Part shown: positions 28,221 through 38,215 of the stretch, one piece after another
Position numbering within the stretch: position 1 is the first letter of the stretch
Layout: each line of letters begins with the position of its first letter
Source of the DNA: Achromobacter sp. AONIH1
Lineage (GTDB): Bacteria > Pseudomonadota > Gammaproteobacteria > Burkholderiales > Burkholderiaceae_B
Direction: 5' to 3'
DNA: 64,000 nucleotides
Assembly: GCF_002902905.1 (NCBI RefSeq)
Contig: NZ_CP026124.1
Span: forward strand, 4,526,001-4,590,000
Program-made: the position numbers and the translations under genes
Notes under the pieces: generated by a model
Seen by the model: the letters and a program-made list of their open reading frames with translations, nothing else
Told to the model about the DNA's origin: nothing
The model's database searches: none

Positions 28221-29807
28221 GGCCTGCCGCGCCTCGTCCTCGCCTTCGGCGATCTGGAACACCGCCACGGCGCGCCGCAGGGCCTGCGCCTGACTTTCCA
28301 GCGCGGCAGCCGCCGCCGCCGTCTGCTCGACCATGGCGGCGTTCTCCTGCGTGGAGCGCTCCACGTCGGCCACGGCCAGGTTGACCGAGGCGATGCCCGC
28401 GGCCTGCTCGGCCGTGGCGCTGGAGATCTCGGCCACGATCTGCGTCACGCGGTCCACCGACACCATCATGTCGCGCATCGTGTCGCCGGCCAGGCCCACC
28501 TGACGCACGCCGGCCTCGACCCGCGCCGCCGAATCGTCGATCAGGCCCTTGATTTCCTTGGCCGCCTGCGCGCTGCGCTGCGCCAGCGAACGCACCTCGC
28601 CCGCGACCACGGCGAAGCCCTTGCCCTGCTCGCCGGCGCGCGCTGCCTCGACCGCCGCGTTCAGCGCCAGGATATTGGTCTGGAAGGCGATGCTGTCGAC
28701 CACGCCCACGATCTCGCCGATGCGCCGCGCGCTGTCGGCGATGCCGCGCATGCTCTGCACCACTTCGTCGACCGCCTGGCCGCCGCGCTGGGCCAGTTGC
28801 GTGGCGCTCTGCGCCTGGCGGCTGGCCTGGTCGGCGTTGCCAGCGGTCAGCTGCACGGTGTGCGCCAGTTGCGTCATGTTGGCGGCGGCTTCCTGCAAGG
28901 AACCTGCCTGGCGCGCGGTGCGGTCGGACATGTCGGCGCCGCCCGCGGCGATCTCGCCCGAGCCGGTATGGATCTCCTCGACGCCGTGGCGCACCGAGGC
29001 CACCGCCTCGGTCAAGCCGGTCTGCATGCGGCGCATGGCCGAATACAGCACGCCGATCTCGTTGTCGCCACGCAGCGCGATCGCGCCGGTCAGGTCGCCG
29101 TCGGCGATGCGGTCGAAATGCGCGCCGGCCTCGTTCAGCGGGCGCAGGATGCCGCGCCGGAACGCCAGCCGGATCAGCACGGCCAGCAGCACCACCAGCC
29201 CCAGCACCACCGCCGCCACCAGGATGACCCTGGCCAGGGTATCGCTGGCGCCGGCCACCGCCGCCTCGCCGCGCTGGCGGGCATAGGCCTGGTAGGCCTC
29301 GGCCTGCCTGACGTAGGCGCTGCCGCTGCCCGGCAGCACCTTATCGACCAGGCGATTCACCTCGATGCCGTTCCAGCCCTGTATCGCCTTCTGCATGGGC
29401 GCCAGGGTCTGGTCGGCGAAGGCCGCATAGGCGGCCAGCATCTGGTCGAACAGCGGCGCGCCCTGCGCGCTGGCGTCCGGATTGGCGCGCAGCCGCGCCA
29501 GGCTGTCGGCGGCCTGCTTGAGCAGGGTCTCGGACTGCTTGAGCGAGGCATTGCGCGCCTCTTCCAGCCCGCCTTCCATCGCCGTCTTGGCATCGGTCAG
29601 CGCCGCGCGCGCCTGGAACAGCCGGCTGGTCATGTCGGCCAGGTCGCTGGCGCGCTCGATGCTGCCCTTGCCCAGCGCTTCAATATCGGCGCGATTGTCG
29701 CGCAGCACCGCGATGCCCGCGGCGGCGGCCGCCGCGAACAGCACCACGAACAAGGCCAGGATCGCCGACAAGGCCGTGGTGACTCTCAGATTCTTCCGCA
29801 TATTCAT
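28086..29807 (-). CDS. Methyl-accepting chemotaxis protein
   Basis: A 573-aa membrane chemoreceptor. It has two transmembrane helices (about residues 12-33 and 190-215) around a four-helix-bundle type periplasmic domain, then HAMP ([21 protein letters not shown]), and a signalling domain with the hairpin tip [37 protein letters not shown] region. It ends with an unusual 60-residue tail after the [10 protein letters not shown] segment; that tail is encoded opposite the 3' end of the c-di-GMP gene. No CheB/CheR tether pentapeptide (NWxxF) is seen. The ligand is unknown. The start at 29807 follows GATAGG. Confidence 0.9.
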   Translation of the reverse strand: MNMRKNLRVTTALSAILALFVVLFAAAAAAGIAVLRDNRADIEALGKGSIERASDLADMTSRLFQARAALTDAKTAMEGGLEEARNASLKQSETLLKQAADSLARLRANPDASAQGAPLFDQMLAAYAAFADQTLAPMQKAIQGWNGIEVNRLVDKVLPGSGSAYVRQAEAYQAYARQRGEAAVAGASDTLARVILVAAVVLGLVVLLAVLIRLAFRRGILRPLNEAGAHFDRIADGDLTGAIALRGDNEIGVLYSAMRRMQTGLTEAVASVRHGVEEIHTGSGEIAAGGADMSDRTARQAGSLQEAAANMTQLAHTVQLTAGNADQASRQAQSATQLAQRGGQAVDEVVQSMRGIADSARRIGEIVGVVDSIAFQTNILALNAAVEAARAGEQGKGFAVVAGEVRSLAQRSAQAAKEIKGLIDDSAARVEAGVRQVGLAGDTMRDMMVSVDRVTQIVAEISSATAEQAAGIASVNLAVADVERSTQENAAMVEQTAAAAAALESQAQALRRAVAVFQIAEGEDEARQASAAGELRQGSAAIALAHQRQVPMLDLVLDVRGGRRDVLRADALA

Positions 29808-29889
29808 CCTATCGCCCTGCCTCCAGGGCACATCGCGGATGATTATGCGGACGCAGTTTGGCAAATTCTTGACACAACCCGGCCCCTTG

Positions 29890-29909
29890 CATGACAAACC
29901 CTTGTCATG
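29890..29909. promoter_or_regulatory. Perfect 8-bp palindrome between chemoreceptor and acyl-CoA dehydrogenase
   Basis: CATGACAA-ACCC-TTGTCATG in a divergent 222-base gap. A TTGACA hexamer lies about 20 bases to its left on the plus strand. Candidate operator. Confidence 0.45.
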
Positions 29910-30029
29910 ATCGCGCGCTTAGGCGCGGAGCAAGGCCGTGTTAATGAATTGTGAATTGGCAGCCCCGGCGCCTTGCGGCACAGTCCATCCTGTACCGAAT
30001 TTCCATCCATCACGATCCAAGAAGCCCCC

Positions 30030-31190
30030 ATGCCCCAAGCCTCCCACGCCTACCAGGACATCCGCGAAGCCGTGCGCGACCTGTGTTCCCAGTTCCCCGG
30101 CGAGTACTTCCGCAAGATCGACGAAGAACGCGGCTATCCCGAGACATTCGTCCGCGCGCTGACCGAGGCCGGCTGGCTGGCCGCGCTGATCCCCCAGGAA
30201 TACGGCGGCTCCGGCCTGGGCCTGACCGAGGCCTCGGTCATCATGGAGGAAATCAACCGCAGCGGCGGCAATTCCGGCGCCTGCCACGGCCAGATGTACA
30301 ACATGGGCACGCTGCTGCGCCACGGCTCCGAGGCGCAGAAGCGCGAATACCTGCCGCGCATCGCCACCGGCGAGCTGCGCCTGCAGTCGATGGGCGTGAC
30401 CGAACCCACCACCGGCACCGACACCACCAAGATCAAGACCACCGCCGTGCGCCGAGGCGACCGCTACGTGATCAACGGCCAGAAGGTCTGGATCTCGCGC
30501 GTGCAGCACTCCGACCTGATGATCCTGCTGGCGCGCACCACGCCGCTGGATCAGGTGACGCGCAAGTCCGAGGGCATGTCGATCTTCCTGGTGGATCTGC
30601 ACCACGCGATCAAGCACGGCATGACGGTGCGCCCGATTCCCAACATGGTCAATCACGAGACCAACGAACTGTTCTTCGACAACCTGGAAATCCCGGTCGA
30701 AAACCTGATCGGCGAGGAAGGCAAGGGTTTCAAGTACATCCTGGACGGCCTGAACGCCGAGCGCACGCTGATCGCCGCCGAATGCATCGGCGACGGCTAC
30801 TGGTTCATCGACAAGGTCGCGGCCTACGCCAAGGAGCGCACCGTGTTCGGCCGCCCCATCGGTCAGAACCAGGGCGTGCAGTTTCCCATCGCGCGCGCCT
30901 ACGTCAACGTCGAGGCCGCCAACCTGATGCGCTTCGAAGCCTGCCGCCTGTTCGACGCCCACGAGCCCTGCGGCGCGCAGGCCAACATGGCCAAGCTGCT
31001 GGCCGCCGACGCATCCTGGGAAGCAGCCAACGCCTGCCTGCAGTTCCACGGCGGCTTCGGCTTCGCCAACGAATACGATGTGGAGCGCAAGTTCCGCGAG
31101 ACCCGTCTGTATCAGGTGGCGCCGATCTCCACCAACCTGATCCTGTCCTACGTGGCCGAACACATTCTGGGCCTGCCCCGCTCCTTCTGA
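30030..31190 (+). CDS. Acyl-CoA dehydrogenase
   Basis: A 386-aa flavoprotein that introduces a trans-2,3 double bond into an acyl-CoA and passes electrons to ETF. Family signatures: GVTEPTTGTDTTKIKTTAVR (FAD/substrate loop), IAAECIGDGYWFIDKVAAYAKERTVFG, and the C-terminal CLQFHGGFGFANEYDVERKFRE block. The acyl chain length cannot be read. The start at 30030 (MPQASHAY) is the first ATG consistent with family length. The next gene, an MmgE/PrpD protein, starts 2 bases after its stop, so the two are cotranscribed. Confidence 0.9.
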   Translation: MPQASHAYQDIREAVRDLCSQFPGEYFRKIDEERGYPETFVRALTEAGWLAALIPQEYGGSGLGLTEASVIMEEINRSGGNSGACHGQMYNMGTLLRHGSEAQKREYLPRIATGELRLQSMGVTEPTTGTDTTKIKTTAVRRGDRYVINGQKVWISRVQHSDLMILLARTTPLDQVTRKSEGMSIFLVDLHHAIKHGMTVRPIPNMVNHETNELFFDNLEIPVENLIGEEGKGFKYILDGLNAERTLIAAECIGDGYWFIDKVAAYAKERTVFGRPIGQNQGVQFPIARAYVNVEAANLMRFEACRLFDAHEPCGAQANMAKLLAADASWEAANACLQFHGGFGFANEYDVERKFRETRLYQVAPISTNLILSYVAEHILGLPRSF

Positions 31191-31192
31191 CG

Positions 31193-32563
31193 ATGACAAA
31201 CGCCTCCCACACCCCCCACCTGAGCGCCGAGCTGGCCGCCTTCGCGGCCGGGCTGCGCCACGAAGACATTCCCGCGCCGGTGCTGCGGCGCGCCGAGGAT
31301 CTGCTGCTGGACTGCCTGGCCTCCATCCTGGCCGGCGCCTCGGCGCCAGCGGTGCTGGCGATCGAGCGCTATGCCGCTGCCATGGGCCCGGCCGACGGCC
31401 CCAGCGAGGTGCTGATCACCCGCCGGCGCAGCACGCCGCTGTTCGCGGCCATGGTCAATGCCGCCGCCGCGCACGTGGTCGAGCAGGATGACGTGCACAA
31501 CGGCTCGGTGTTCCACCCCGCCGCCGTGGTGTTCCCTCCGGCGCTGGCCGTGGCCCAGGCGCTGGGGCGCTCGGGACGCGACCTGCTGACCGCCGCCGTG
31601 GCCGGCTACGAGGTCGGCATCCGCGTCGGCGAATTTCTCGGCCGTTCGCACTACAAGATCTTTCACACCACCGGCACCGCCGGCACCATCGCCGCCGCCG
31701 TCACCGTGGGTCGGCTGCTGAACCTGGACGCCGGGCAGATGCTGCACGCGCTGGGCTCGGCCGGCACCCAGGCGGCCGGGCTATGGGAATTCCTGCGCGA
31801 CGCCGCCGACTCCAAGCAGCTGCACACCGCCAAGGCCGCCGCCGACGGCCTGACCGCCGCCTACCTGGCGCGCGACGGCTTCACCGGCGCCCGCCACATC
31901 CTGGAAGGCCCCCAGGGCATGGCCGCGGGCATGTCGCGCGACGCCGATCCGTCCAAGCTGTGCGACCGGCTGGGCACGCGCTGGGCGTTGGCCGAAACCT
32001 CGTTCAAGTACCATGCCTCCTGCCGCCACACGCATCCGGCGGCCGACGCGCTGCAACAGGCGCTGCGCGAGCATGGACTGAGCCCGGACGATATCGAGCG
32101 CGTGGTCACGCACGTGCACCAGGGCGCGATCGACGTGCTGGGGCCGGTGACCGATCCGCGCACCGTGCATCAATCCAAGTTCTCGATGGGCACGGTGCTG
32201 GCGCTGGTTGCGCTGCAGGGCCGCGCCGGGCTGGCGGAATTCGACGCCGGACTGGACGATGAACGGGTGGCGGCGTTCCGCCAACGCGTCGTAATGGAGC
32301 TGGATCCCGAAGTGGACGCCGCCTACCCGCAGCGCTGGATCGGCAAGGTCACGGTCCATACCCGCGACGGGCGCCAGTTGCGCAGCCGCGTGGACGAACC
32401 CAAGGGCGATCCCGGCAACACGCTGTCCCGCGCCGAGATCGAAGACAAGACGCTGCGCCTGGGACGCTACGCCGACGCCGCCACGGAAGGCGAACTGCGC
32501 ACGCTGATCGACACGGTGTGGAGCCTTGAAAAGGCGCAGACCCTGGGGCAGCTGCTGGGTTGA
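31193..32563 (+). CDS. MmgE/PrpD family protein
   Basis: A 456-aa member of the family that includes 2-methylcitrate dehydratase (PrpD), cis-aconitate decarboxylase and iminodisuccinate epimerase. Visible blocks: LLLDCLASILAGAS, NAAAAHVVEQDDVHNGSVFHPAAVVFPPALA, TAAVAGYEVGIRVG, and the KYHASCRHTHPAADAL region with its conserved Cys/His. Substrate is uncertain: no prpB or prpC is present. Coupling to an acyl-CoA dehydrogenase suggests a role in a branched or dicarboxylic acid route. Confidence 0.85.
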   Translation: MTNASHTPHLSAELAAFAAGLRHEDIPAPVLRRAEDLLLDCLASILAGASAPAVLAIERYAAAMGPADGPSEVLITRRRSTPLFAAMVNAAAAHVVEQDDVHNGSVFHPAAVVFPPALAVAQALGRSGRDLLTAAVAGYEVGIRVGEFLGRSHYKIFHTTGTAGTIAAAVTVGRLLNLDAGQMLHALGSAGTQAAGLWEFLRDAADSKQLHTAKAAADGLTAAYLARDGFTGARHILEGPQGMAAGMSRDADPSKLCDRLGTRWALAETSFKYHASCRHTHPAADALQQALREHGLSPDDIERVVTHVHQGAIDVLGPVTDPRTVHQSKFSMGTVLALVALQGRAGLAEFDAGLDDERVAAFRQRVVMELDPEVDAAYPQRWIGKVTVHTRDGRQLRSRVDEPKGDPGNTLSRAEIEDKTLRLGRYADAATEGELRTLIDTVWSLEKAQTLGQLLG

Positions 32564-32648
32564 AGCCGGCGGGACGGCCCAGCCCGGAACGGGCCTGGGC
32601 TGTCGCGGACTGGCCACGCATCGCGCGCCAGCCCGCTCAAAGGTTGAG

Positions 32649-33386
32649 TCAGCCGGCCAGCGCGGCCCGCTGTGCCCGCACCAGCCCGGCGATGCCGCCC
32701 TCGGCCAGCTCCAGCATACGGTCCAGCTCTGCGCGGGTGAAGGTCGCGCCCTCGCCCGTGCCCTGCACTTCCACGAACGCGCCGCCGCCCGTCATGATGA
32801 CGTTGACGTCGGCGTCGCAGGCCGAATCTTCCTCGTAATCCAGGTCCAGCACCGGGCGGCCCTGCACCAGCCCCACGGACACCGCCGCCACCGCGTCGCG
32901 AATCGGGCTGGCGGCCAGGTCGCCGCGCTTCATCAGCAGCGCGATCGCATCGGACGCCGCCACCCAGGCGCCGGTGATGCTGGCGCAGCGCGTGCCGCCA
33001 TCGGCCTGCAGCACATCGCAGTCCAGGTGCAGCGTGCGCTCGCCCAGCGCGCGCATGTCGAACACCGCCCGCAGGCTGCGGCCGATCAGGCGCTGGATTT
33101 CCTGGGTGCGGCCGCTCTGCTTGCCGCGCGCGGCCTCGCGATCGCCGCGCGTGTGCGTGGCGCGCGGCAACATGCCGTATTCGGCCGTGACCCAGCCCTC
33201 GCCCTTGCCCTTGAGGAACGGCGGCACCTTCTCCAGCACGCTGGCCGTGCACAGCACATGGGTGTTGCCGGCCTTGACCAGCACGGAGCCTTCCGCATAG
33301 CGCGTGAAGCCGCGCTCCAGGCTGAAGGGGCGCAATTCGTCGACGGCGCGGCCGGACGGGCGGGCAATGGCGGGGGTTGTGGTCAC
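32649..33386 (-). CDS. rph: Ribonuclease PH
   Basis: A 245-aa phosphorolytic 3'-5' exoribonuclease that trims tRNA precursors. The RNase PH core is clear: [18 protein letters not shown] at the N-terminus, [32 protein letters not shown] (phosphate/RNA binding Arg), and the [17 protein letters not shown] and [15 protein letters not shown] blocks. It begins with GTG at 33386 after TTGGAGTCATC; no ATG precedes the homology. A frame running to 34571 is an artefact opposite yicC. It is divergent from yicC. Confidence 0.94.
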   Translation of the reverse strand: MTTTPAIARPSGRAVDELRPFSLERGFTRYAEGSVLVKAGNTHVLCTASVLEKVPPFLKGKGEGWVTAEYGMLPRATHTRGDREAARGKQSGRTQEIQRLIGRSLRAVFDMRALGERTLHLDCDVLQADGGTRCASITGAWVAASDAIALLMKRGDLAASPIRDAVAAVSVGLVQGRPVLDLDYEEDSACDADVNVIMTGGGAFVEVQGTGEGATFTRAELDRMLELAEGGIAGLVRAQRAALAG

Positions 33387-33410
33387 GATGACTCCAAGGC
33401 AAGAATTCAG

Positions 33411-33428
33411 ATGGCGGCATTGTAAGGG
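33411..33428 (-). promoter_or_regulatory. 18-bp element upstream of rph, identical to the one at rdgB
   Basis: CCCTTACAATGCCGCCAT, 25 bases upstream of the rph GTG start, containing TACAAT as a possible -10. No good -35 is seen. Confidence 0.5.
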
Positions 33429-33587
33429 CTTGCGTCCGGACGAAACCCGGCGCCCTGCCCGGTAACACCGCAAAATGCGGCGGCATGGAGTATCCTGCCG
33501 CGATATTGGCGCTCGCGCGCCCGCGAACGCCCTGTGCAGGCGGCCGCGACGCGCCATCCCTCCGGCAAAGAACAGGATAGACACACC

Positions 33588-34520
33588 ATGATCCGCAGCA
33601 TGACCGCCTTCGGCAACGCCAAGGCAGACCTGGAGCAAGGCACGCTGGCGCTCGAACTGCGCAGCGTCAACAGCCGCTTCCTCGACCTGTATTTCCGCCT
33701 GCCCGACGAGCTGCGCCATGTGGAAACGCCGCTGCGCGAACTGCTGACGGCGCAACTGGCGCGCGGCAAGGTCGAGATCCGCGTGTCCTTCACGCGCAAT
33801 GCCAGCGCCGACATGTCCCGGCTCGACCCGGCCTGGCTCGAGACGCTGTCCGAGCAGCTGCAGGCCGCGCGCCGCATCCTGCCCGACATCGCCTCGCCCC
33901 GCCTGGTGGAACTGTTCAACTGGCCTGGCCAGCGCGGCAACGACGCGCTCGATCCCCAGGTCTGGGGCGCCGCCTGCCTGCAGGCTGCCCAACAGGCGCT
34001 GACGCAGTTGCAGGAAGGCCGCGAGCGCGAAGGCCAGCGCCTGGCCGCGATGATGCGCGAGTGCGCCGACGGCGTGGGCCGCATCGTCGAGACCGTGGAA
34101 AGCCACCTGCCCCAATTGCTGGCCGAGCATCGCGAGAAGCTGGCCGCCAAACTGCGCGAGAGCGTGGAAACCGCCTTCCCCGGCGGCTTCAATCACATCT
34201 CGGGCGCCGAGCTGTCCGAACGGCTGGCCCAGGAAGCCAATCTGTTCGCGCTGCGCATCGACGTGGCCGAAGAGCTGTCGCGACTGCGCTCGCATCTGGA
34301 AGAACTGCGCCACCTGCTGGGCGACGGCGGCGGCAAGCCGGCGTCGGGCAAGAAGAACGCAGGCAGCGCCGGCAAGCGGCTGGATTTCCTGTTCCAGGAA
34401 ATGAACCGCGAAGCCAATACGCTGGGCTCCAAGGCCGGCAGCATGGACGTGACGCGCGCGGCCATGGATCTGAAGCTGCTGATCGAGCAGATGCGGGAAC
34501 AGGCGCAGAACATCGAGTAA
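33588..34520 (+). CDS. yicC: YicC family endoribonuclease
   Basis: A 310-aa YicC/YloC protein; the family has been shown to act as an endoribonuclease that affects small RNA turnover in E. coli. The N-terminal [33 protein letters not shown] block and the C-terminal [22 protein letters not shown] block are diagnostic. The start at 33588 follows AGGATAG. In related genomes yicC is usually next to gmk; here gmk is 20 kb away. Confidence 0.93.
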   Translation: MIRSMTAFGNAKADLEQGTLALELRSVNSRFLDLYFRLPDELRHVETPLRELLTAQLARGKVEIRVSFTRNASADMSRLDPAWLETLSEQLQAARRILPDIASPRLVELFNWPGQRGNDALDPQVWGAACLQAAQQALTQLQEGREREGQRLAAMMRECADGVGRIVETVESHLPQLLAEHREKLAAKLRESVETAFPGGFNHISGAELSERLAQEANLFALRIDVAEELSRLRSHLEELRHLLGDGGGKPASGKKNAGSAGKRLDFLFQEMNREANTLGSKAGSMDVTRAAMDLKLLIEQMREQAQNIE

Positions 34521-34576
34521 GGCGCGGCGGGTGGCGAGAACTGCCGCTCCTCCGGGCAGCGACGCATGCACACGGC

Positions 34577-34610
34577 AAAAAAATGCACCGAGGCATCACG
34601 CCCCGGTGCA
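34577..34610 (-). terminator. Terminator after the flavin amine oxidase gene
   Basis: On the minus strand TGCACCG...CGGTGCA forms a stem around a GC-rich loop and is followed by ATTTTTTT. It is placed about 75 bases beyond the stop at 34686. Confidence 0.8.
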
Positions 34611-34685
34611 CAAGGCCAGAAGAAAACCATCCCAAGCGATCGCCATGAGGCCGTGAGCGGCCTCGGGTTCAATGCAAACGGCGGA

Positions 34686-36500
34686 TCAAGACCGCACTAT
34701 GGGCTTGAGCGTATCCCAAGCATCAATCGGGCCGGGATTGCCAGTCTGGCTGCCGCCGCCAAACAGGACGGCGGCCTTGTGAACCGCATTGATCGCTGTG
34801 GTCACGGCCCCTTCGGCCCACCCTCCCGTCCACGACACATCGTCGCCCGCCAGGATGAATCCATACGGCGCATTGTCTTCAATGCCCTGCATGAATTGGG
34901 AGAATATCCTCCGCTGATATTCATACTGCCCAGGCAAATTCATCTTGAACGCGCCAAGATAATGGGGCTCATTTTCCCAACTCATTTTCGCGAAGGTATC
35001 CGAGCCTGCGTAAAAACCGCTGATGTCGGCCTTTGGATAGATGGATTCCAGCAGATTGGTGCACAGCGTTTCCGGGGCGGGAAGATGCCTCTGGAATTTG
35101 AGCGCATCGTCATTCCATGTATAGGAAAGGAACATTCCGCTGCCCCTGTAGGCGCCCAGGCTGGGGCCATAGTCCACCAGGTAGGTGCCCCGGGTCAGCC
35201 GGTCGGACAGGGTGACGCTCATTTTCCGCTTGCCGTCGACGGGATCGCGTTCCTCCCAGAACGGCGTCGTCGTCGACGCGAAGATCTTGGTCGACTGCAT
35301 GTAATGGGTATTCATCACCGCCTCCCACGTTCCCTCGGGCAGCAGCGGATTCATCTGCTCGAGGCTCGCGGCGCCATCGGCATAGCGCAGCTTGTCGAGC
35401 ACGCGCACATGGGGCGTGTAGACAACGCAGTCGAATTCCCGGCTGAACGCCTCCTGCGTACGCGTGTCGATGAACTTCACCGTGAAGCCACCGCCCGGCT
35501 TGGGCGCGATATGCCGGACTTCCTTGCAGAACGGATCGGGCATCGCCTGCCGGGTCAGCGTTTCCACGCTGGTACCCGCGGGCCAGTGCGCCACGTCATC
35601 GCCCAGCGTGCTCGCGGGCATGGACCACAAGCGCTCGGGCATGCTGGAGGCCCCGTCATAGGCCAGCCGGTGATCGGCGTCCAGGCCGCCATAGATGACG
35701 CGCAGCAGTTCCAGGATCGAGTTGGGGAAATCAGTGTTCCACCCGCCCGTTCCAAAACCGATCTGGCCGAACAGATTGATCTGCGCCTCGTCCCAGCCGG
35801 ACAGTTCCTGCAGGGCGAGAAGGAAGCTCTTGTCGTCCCAGGTTGCGCCGTTGTCGTCAACGATCTTGTTCCAGAGCGTTTTTATCTTGACGAGATCGAT
35901 GGAGCCTTCCGTCATGGCCGCTTCCATCTCGGCGAAATGGAAGGGCTCGCCGCCGAGAAAAGTCGTGAAGAATTCTTCTTCTATCTGGGCGTACTCAGGA
36001 GGCTTCGGAAAATCGTTGCCCGTGGCCTCGTAATAGACGGGTGGCTCGCCCAGGTAGTCGACAACGGTGCTGATCGCGGCTTCCGTCCCGGGGTTTGGAA
36101 AATCCCCCATATTGGCTTTCACGCCCACCTTTTCAAAATAATGAAAGAGCGCCTTGGCCGATACGGGAAATCGCATGCCTCCCAGTTCGCAGATAACCCC
36201 ATCGCCCGGGTTTCCCAGCTTCTTTGAATACAGGCGACCGCCAATGCGGTCGGATGCCTCCAGCACCACGGGATGCAGGCCCATGCGCATCAGTTCGTAG
36301 GCGCACACCATTCCGGATACTCCGGCGCCCACGACCAGGACCTGCTTGCCATAATGGGCATTGGCAACAGTGCACAGTGCGTTCCTGCCGGATCGGTCCA
36401 GGAACTTTCCATATTCAAAGGGAAAATCCGGGATGAGCGCGGTGACATCCGTGCTCCTTGCCCGAGGGGTTCTGAGGGTGCGCGCGGGTATGGAAGACAT
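34686..36500 (-). CDS. Flavin amine oxidase, tryptophan/phenylalanine 2-monooxygenase-like
   Basis: A 604-aa FAD monoamine-oxidase-family enzyme. It has the dinucleotide fold VLVVGAGVSGMVCAYELMRMG (about residue 54), EASDRIGGRLYS, and ELGGMRFPVSAKALFHYFEKVG, the last closely like IaaM-type tryptophan 2-monooxygenase and phenylalanine 2-monooxygenase. The C-terminal FAD motif is GWAEGAVTTAINAV. It would convert an aromatic amino acid to the amide or keto acid. It starts after AAGGAAAA. Base composition is visibly AT-richer than the neighbours, a sign of transfer. No adjacent IaaH hydrolase; an unrelated amidase lies 24 kb away. Confidence 0.82.
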   Translation of the reverse strand: MSSIPARTLRTPRARSTDVTALIPDFPFEYGKFLDRSGRNALCTVANAHYGKQVLVVGAGVSGMVCAYELMRMGLHPVVLEASDRIGGRLYSKKLGNPGDGVICELGGMRFPVSAKALFHYFEKVGVKANMGDFPNPGTEAAISTVVDYLGEPPVYYEATGNDFPKPPEYAQIEEEFFTTFLGGEPFHFAEMEAAMTEGSIDLVKIKTLWNKIVDDNGATWDDKSFLLALQELSGWDEAQINLFGQIGFGTGGWNTDFPNSILELLRVIYGGLDADHRLAYDGASSMPERLWSMPASTLGDDVAHWPAGTSVETLTRQAMPDPFCKEVRHIAPKPGGGFTVKFIDTRTQEAFSREFDCVVYTPHVRVLDKLRYADGAASLEQMNPLLPEGTWEAVMNTHYMQSTKIFASTTTPFWEERDPVDGKRKMSVTLSDRLTRGTYLVDYGPSLGAYRGSGMFLSYTWNDDALKFQRHLPAPETLCTNLLESIYPKADISGFYAGSDTFAKMSWENEPHYLGAFKMNLPGQYEYQRRIFSQFMQGIEDNAPYGFILAGDDVSWTGGWAEGAVTTAINAVHKAAVLFGGGSQTGNPGPIDAWDTLKPIVRS

Positions 36501-36769
36501 TGCATTTTCCTTGAGGTTGATAATGGCAGAACAGACGCCGGCATATCACCAGCGACCTGATCCTATGCTAGGTCCACACACCAGGAAAATGAATCTAAAA
36601 TGATTATTGATTATTCTGATAATAAAACATAAGCGCCGTTAGAATCATAATATCTAGGCGCATCAAATATTATATTCACGCACATCAATATGATTAACCA
36701 GGCCAAATCCGGTCCGGCAAGGAAATTGCCTGCTATCAAGCATGCCCCCCGGACCGGAAACCGGCGAGC
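36501..36769. other. AT-rich intergenic region
   Basis: 269 bases between the porin 3' end and the amine oxidase start. The stretch 36590-36700 is among the AT-richest in the window (TGATTATTGATTATTCTGAT). It should hold the promoter of the amine oxidase gene. No gene is seen. Confidence 0.5.
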
Positions 36770-37902
36770 TCAGAACCTGTGCCGCATGCCCACCACGGTC
36801 GAGACCTGGCTCCTGCCCGATGAGGGCAACAGCGTATAGATCTGCGCGAACTGCGCGTCGCCGGCCGCGCGCTGATAGATGCCCGTCACATACAGGTCCG
36901 TCCGCTTGCTCAGGAAATAGTCCGCGCCAATATTGATCTGATGCCATTTCGGACGGGTGTCCGACGGCGTGTACGCGCCCCAGGTGTAAATATAGGCAAG
37001 CCCGAGCAGCAGGCGCGGCGACAGGTTGTAGGTGGTCGACACTTCGGCGTTGTTCAGCCCCAGCCGGGTCCGGTCCAGTAGTCGAAGCGCACATGCGTAT
37101 AGAGCAGCGATACGCCCAGCGCGCCGAGCTTGTACGCGCCGCCCGCGCCGAAGATCCGCTGACGGTCCACGCCCGCGCCGCCGGGGCTCTTGACGAAGGG
37201 CGAGCTGAAGCCATAGTCCGCCACCACCGCCCCATCCTGGTTGGTGGGACTGTTGGGCGTGTTCACCACTTCATACATCGTGCCCAGCGACAGCCCTCCG
37301 CGCTGGTAATTCAGGCCCAGCGCGTAGGCATTGTTCGACTGCGACTGCGTCTGGCCGCCCAGGCTGTACATGCCCGAGACCTGCAACCCGTCGTACACGG
37401 GGCTTTTGTAGATCACCGTGTTGTTGACGCGGAAGGTATTGAACACGTTGTCGCTGTCGCCGATATGCGTGCCATAGGCCGCGAATTGCGTGGCGGACTC
37501 ATTGGGCCACAGTACGGCATTGGCCAGGTCGTACTGGCGTCCCAGCGTGATCGTGCCGTAGTCGTTCGACTGCAGGCCGACATAGACCTGGCGTCCGAAC
37601 ATCCGGCCATTCTGCGACGCGGTGCCGTTGGTCATGGAAAAACCGCTTTCCATCACGAAGACCGTCGACAGCCCGTCGCCCAGGTCTTCCACGCCGCGCA
37701 GTCCCCAGCGCGGCGTCTGCATGGGGCCGTTCACCGCCTTCACGCTGGAATTGCCGCCCTGATTGTTGGTGTAGGCGACGCCGGTGGACAGCAGGCCGTA
37801 CAGCGTGACATTGGAGTTCTCAGCATGCGCCGAGGCGCATGCCAGCGACGCGGCCGCGGCCGCGGCCGCGATGACGCTACGTTTCATGACTGCGAAAAAC
37901 AT
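36770..37902 (-). pseudogene. Outer membrane porin disrupted by a one-base deletion
   Basis: A Gram-negative general porin (OmpC/Omp32 type, about 377 aa if repaired). The signal peptide ends SLACASAHAE; mature part begins NSNVTLYGLLSTGV; the last residue is Phe (GMRHRF), required for outer-membrane assembly. The first frame runs from 37902 to a TGA near 37054, ending in VRFDYWTGPGWG. The same protein resumes in another frame as RLGLNNAEVSTTYNLSPRL. Restoring one base between 37078 and 37079 (TACCTG instead of TACTG) joins the two parts exactly. The start has AGGAGGAGA. It is either a recent pseudogene or a sequencing error. Confidence 0.85.
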
Positions 37903-38215
37903 GTGGGGTCTCCTCCTGGCATCTCTTGTTGGCGAGATTTGCGTGGATTGTCGGCTCAGGAAAGTCACCGCAGGAAGCATAGATTTTTGCCACGGCCACT
38001 CGAATATTTCGCGCACCCGGCGATCTGGCGCATGCCGCGCGACACGCGCCGGACCGCTGCGGAGCGCTCTAATTTCGGCATCGGCATTGCTCGAAAAACG
38101 GTTCTTGTCAGCGCACTGCCCGAAGGCCAGAATGCATTTCACAACGCATCGACCGGCACAGCCGGCACCCGCGCAAGGCCTGCGGCGGGCACATAAAACC
38201 AAGGAGACAAGGGCA
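37903..38215. other. Divergent region between porin and ABC importer
   Basis: 313 bases. It contains the strong ribosome binding sites of both divergent genes (AGGAGG for the porin, AAGGAGA for the ABC gene). The promoters could not be placed confidently and no other gene is seen. Confidence 0.4.

Noticed and set aside
33387..34571. Long N-terminal extension of rph to 34571
   Set aside because: RNase PH homology begins at the GTG at 33386, which has a ribosome binding site; the rest is antisense to yicC.
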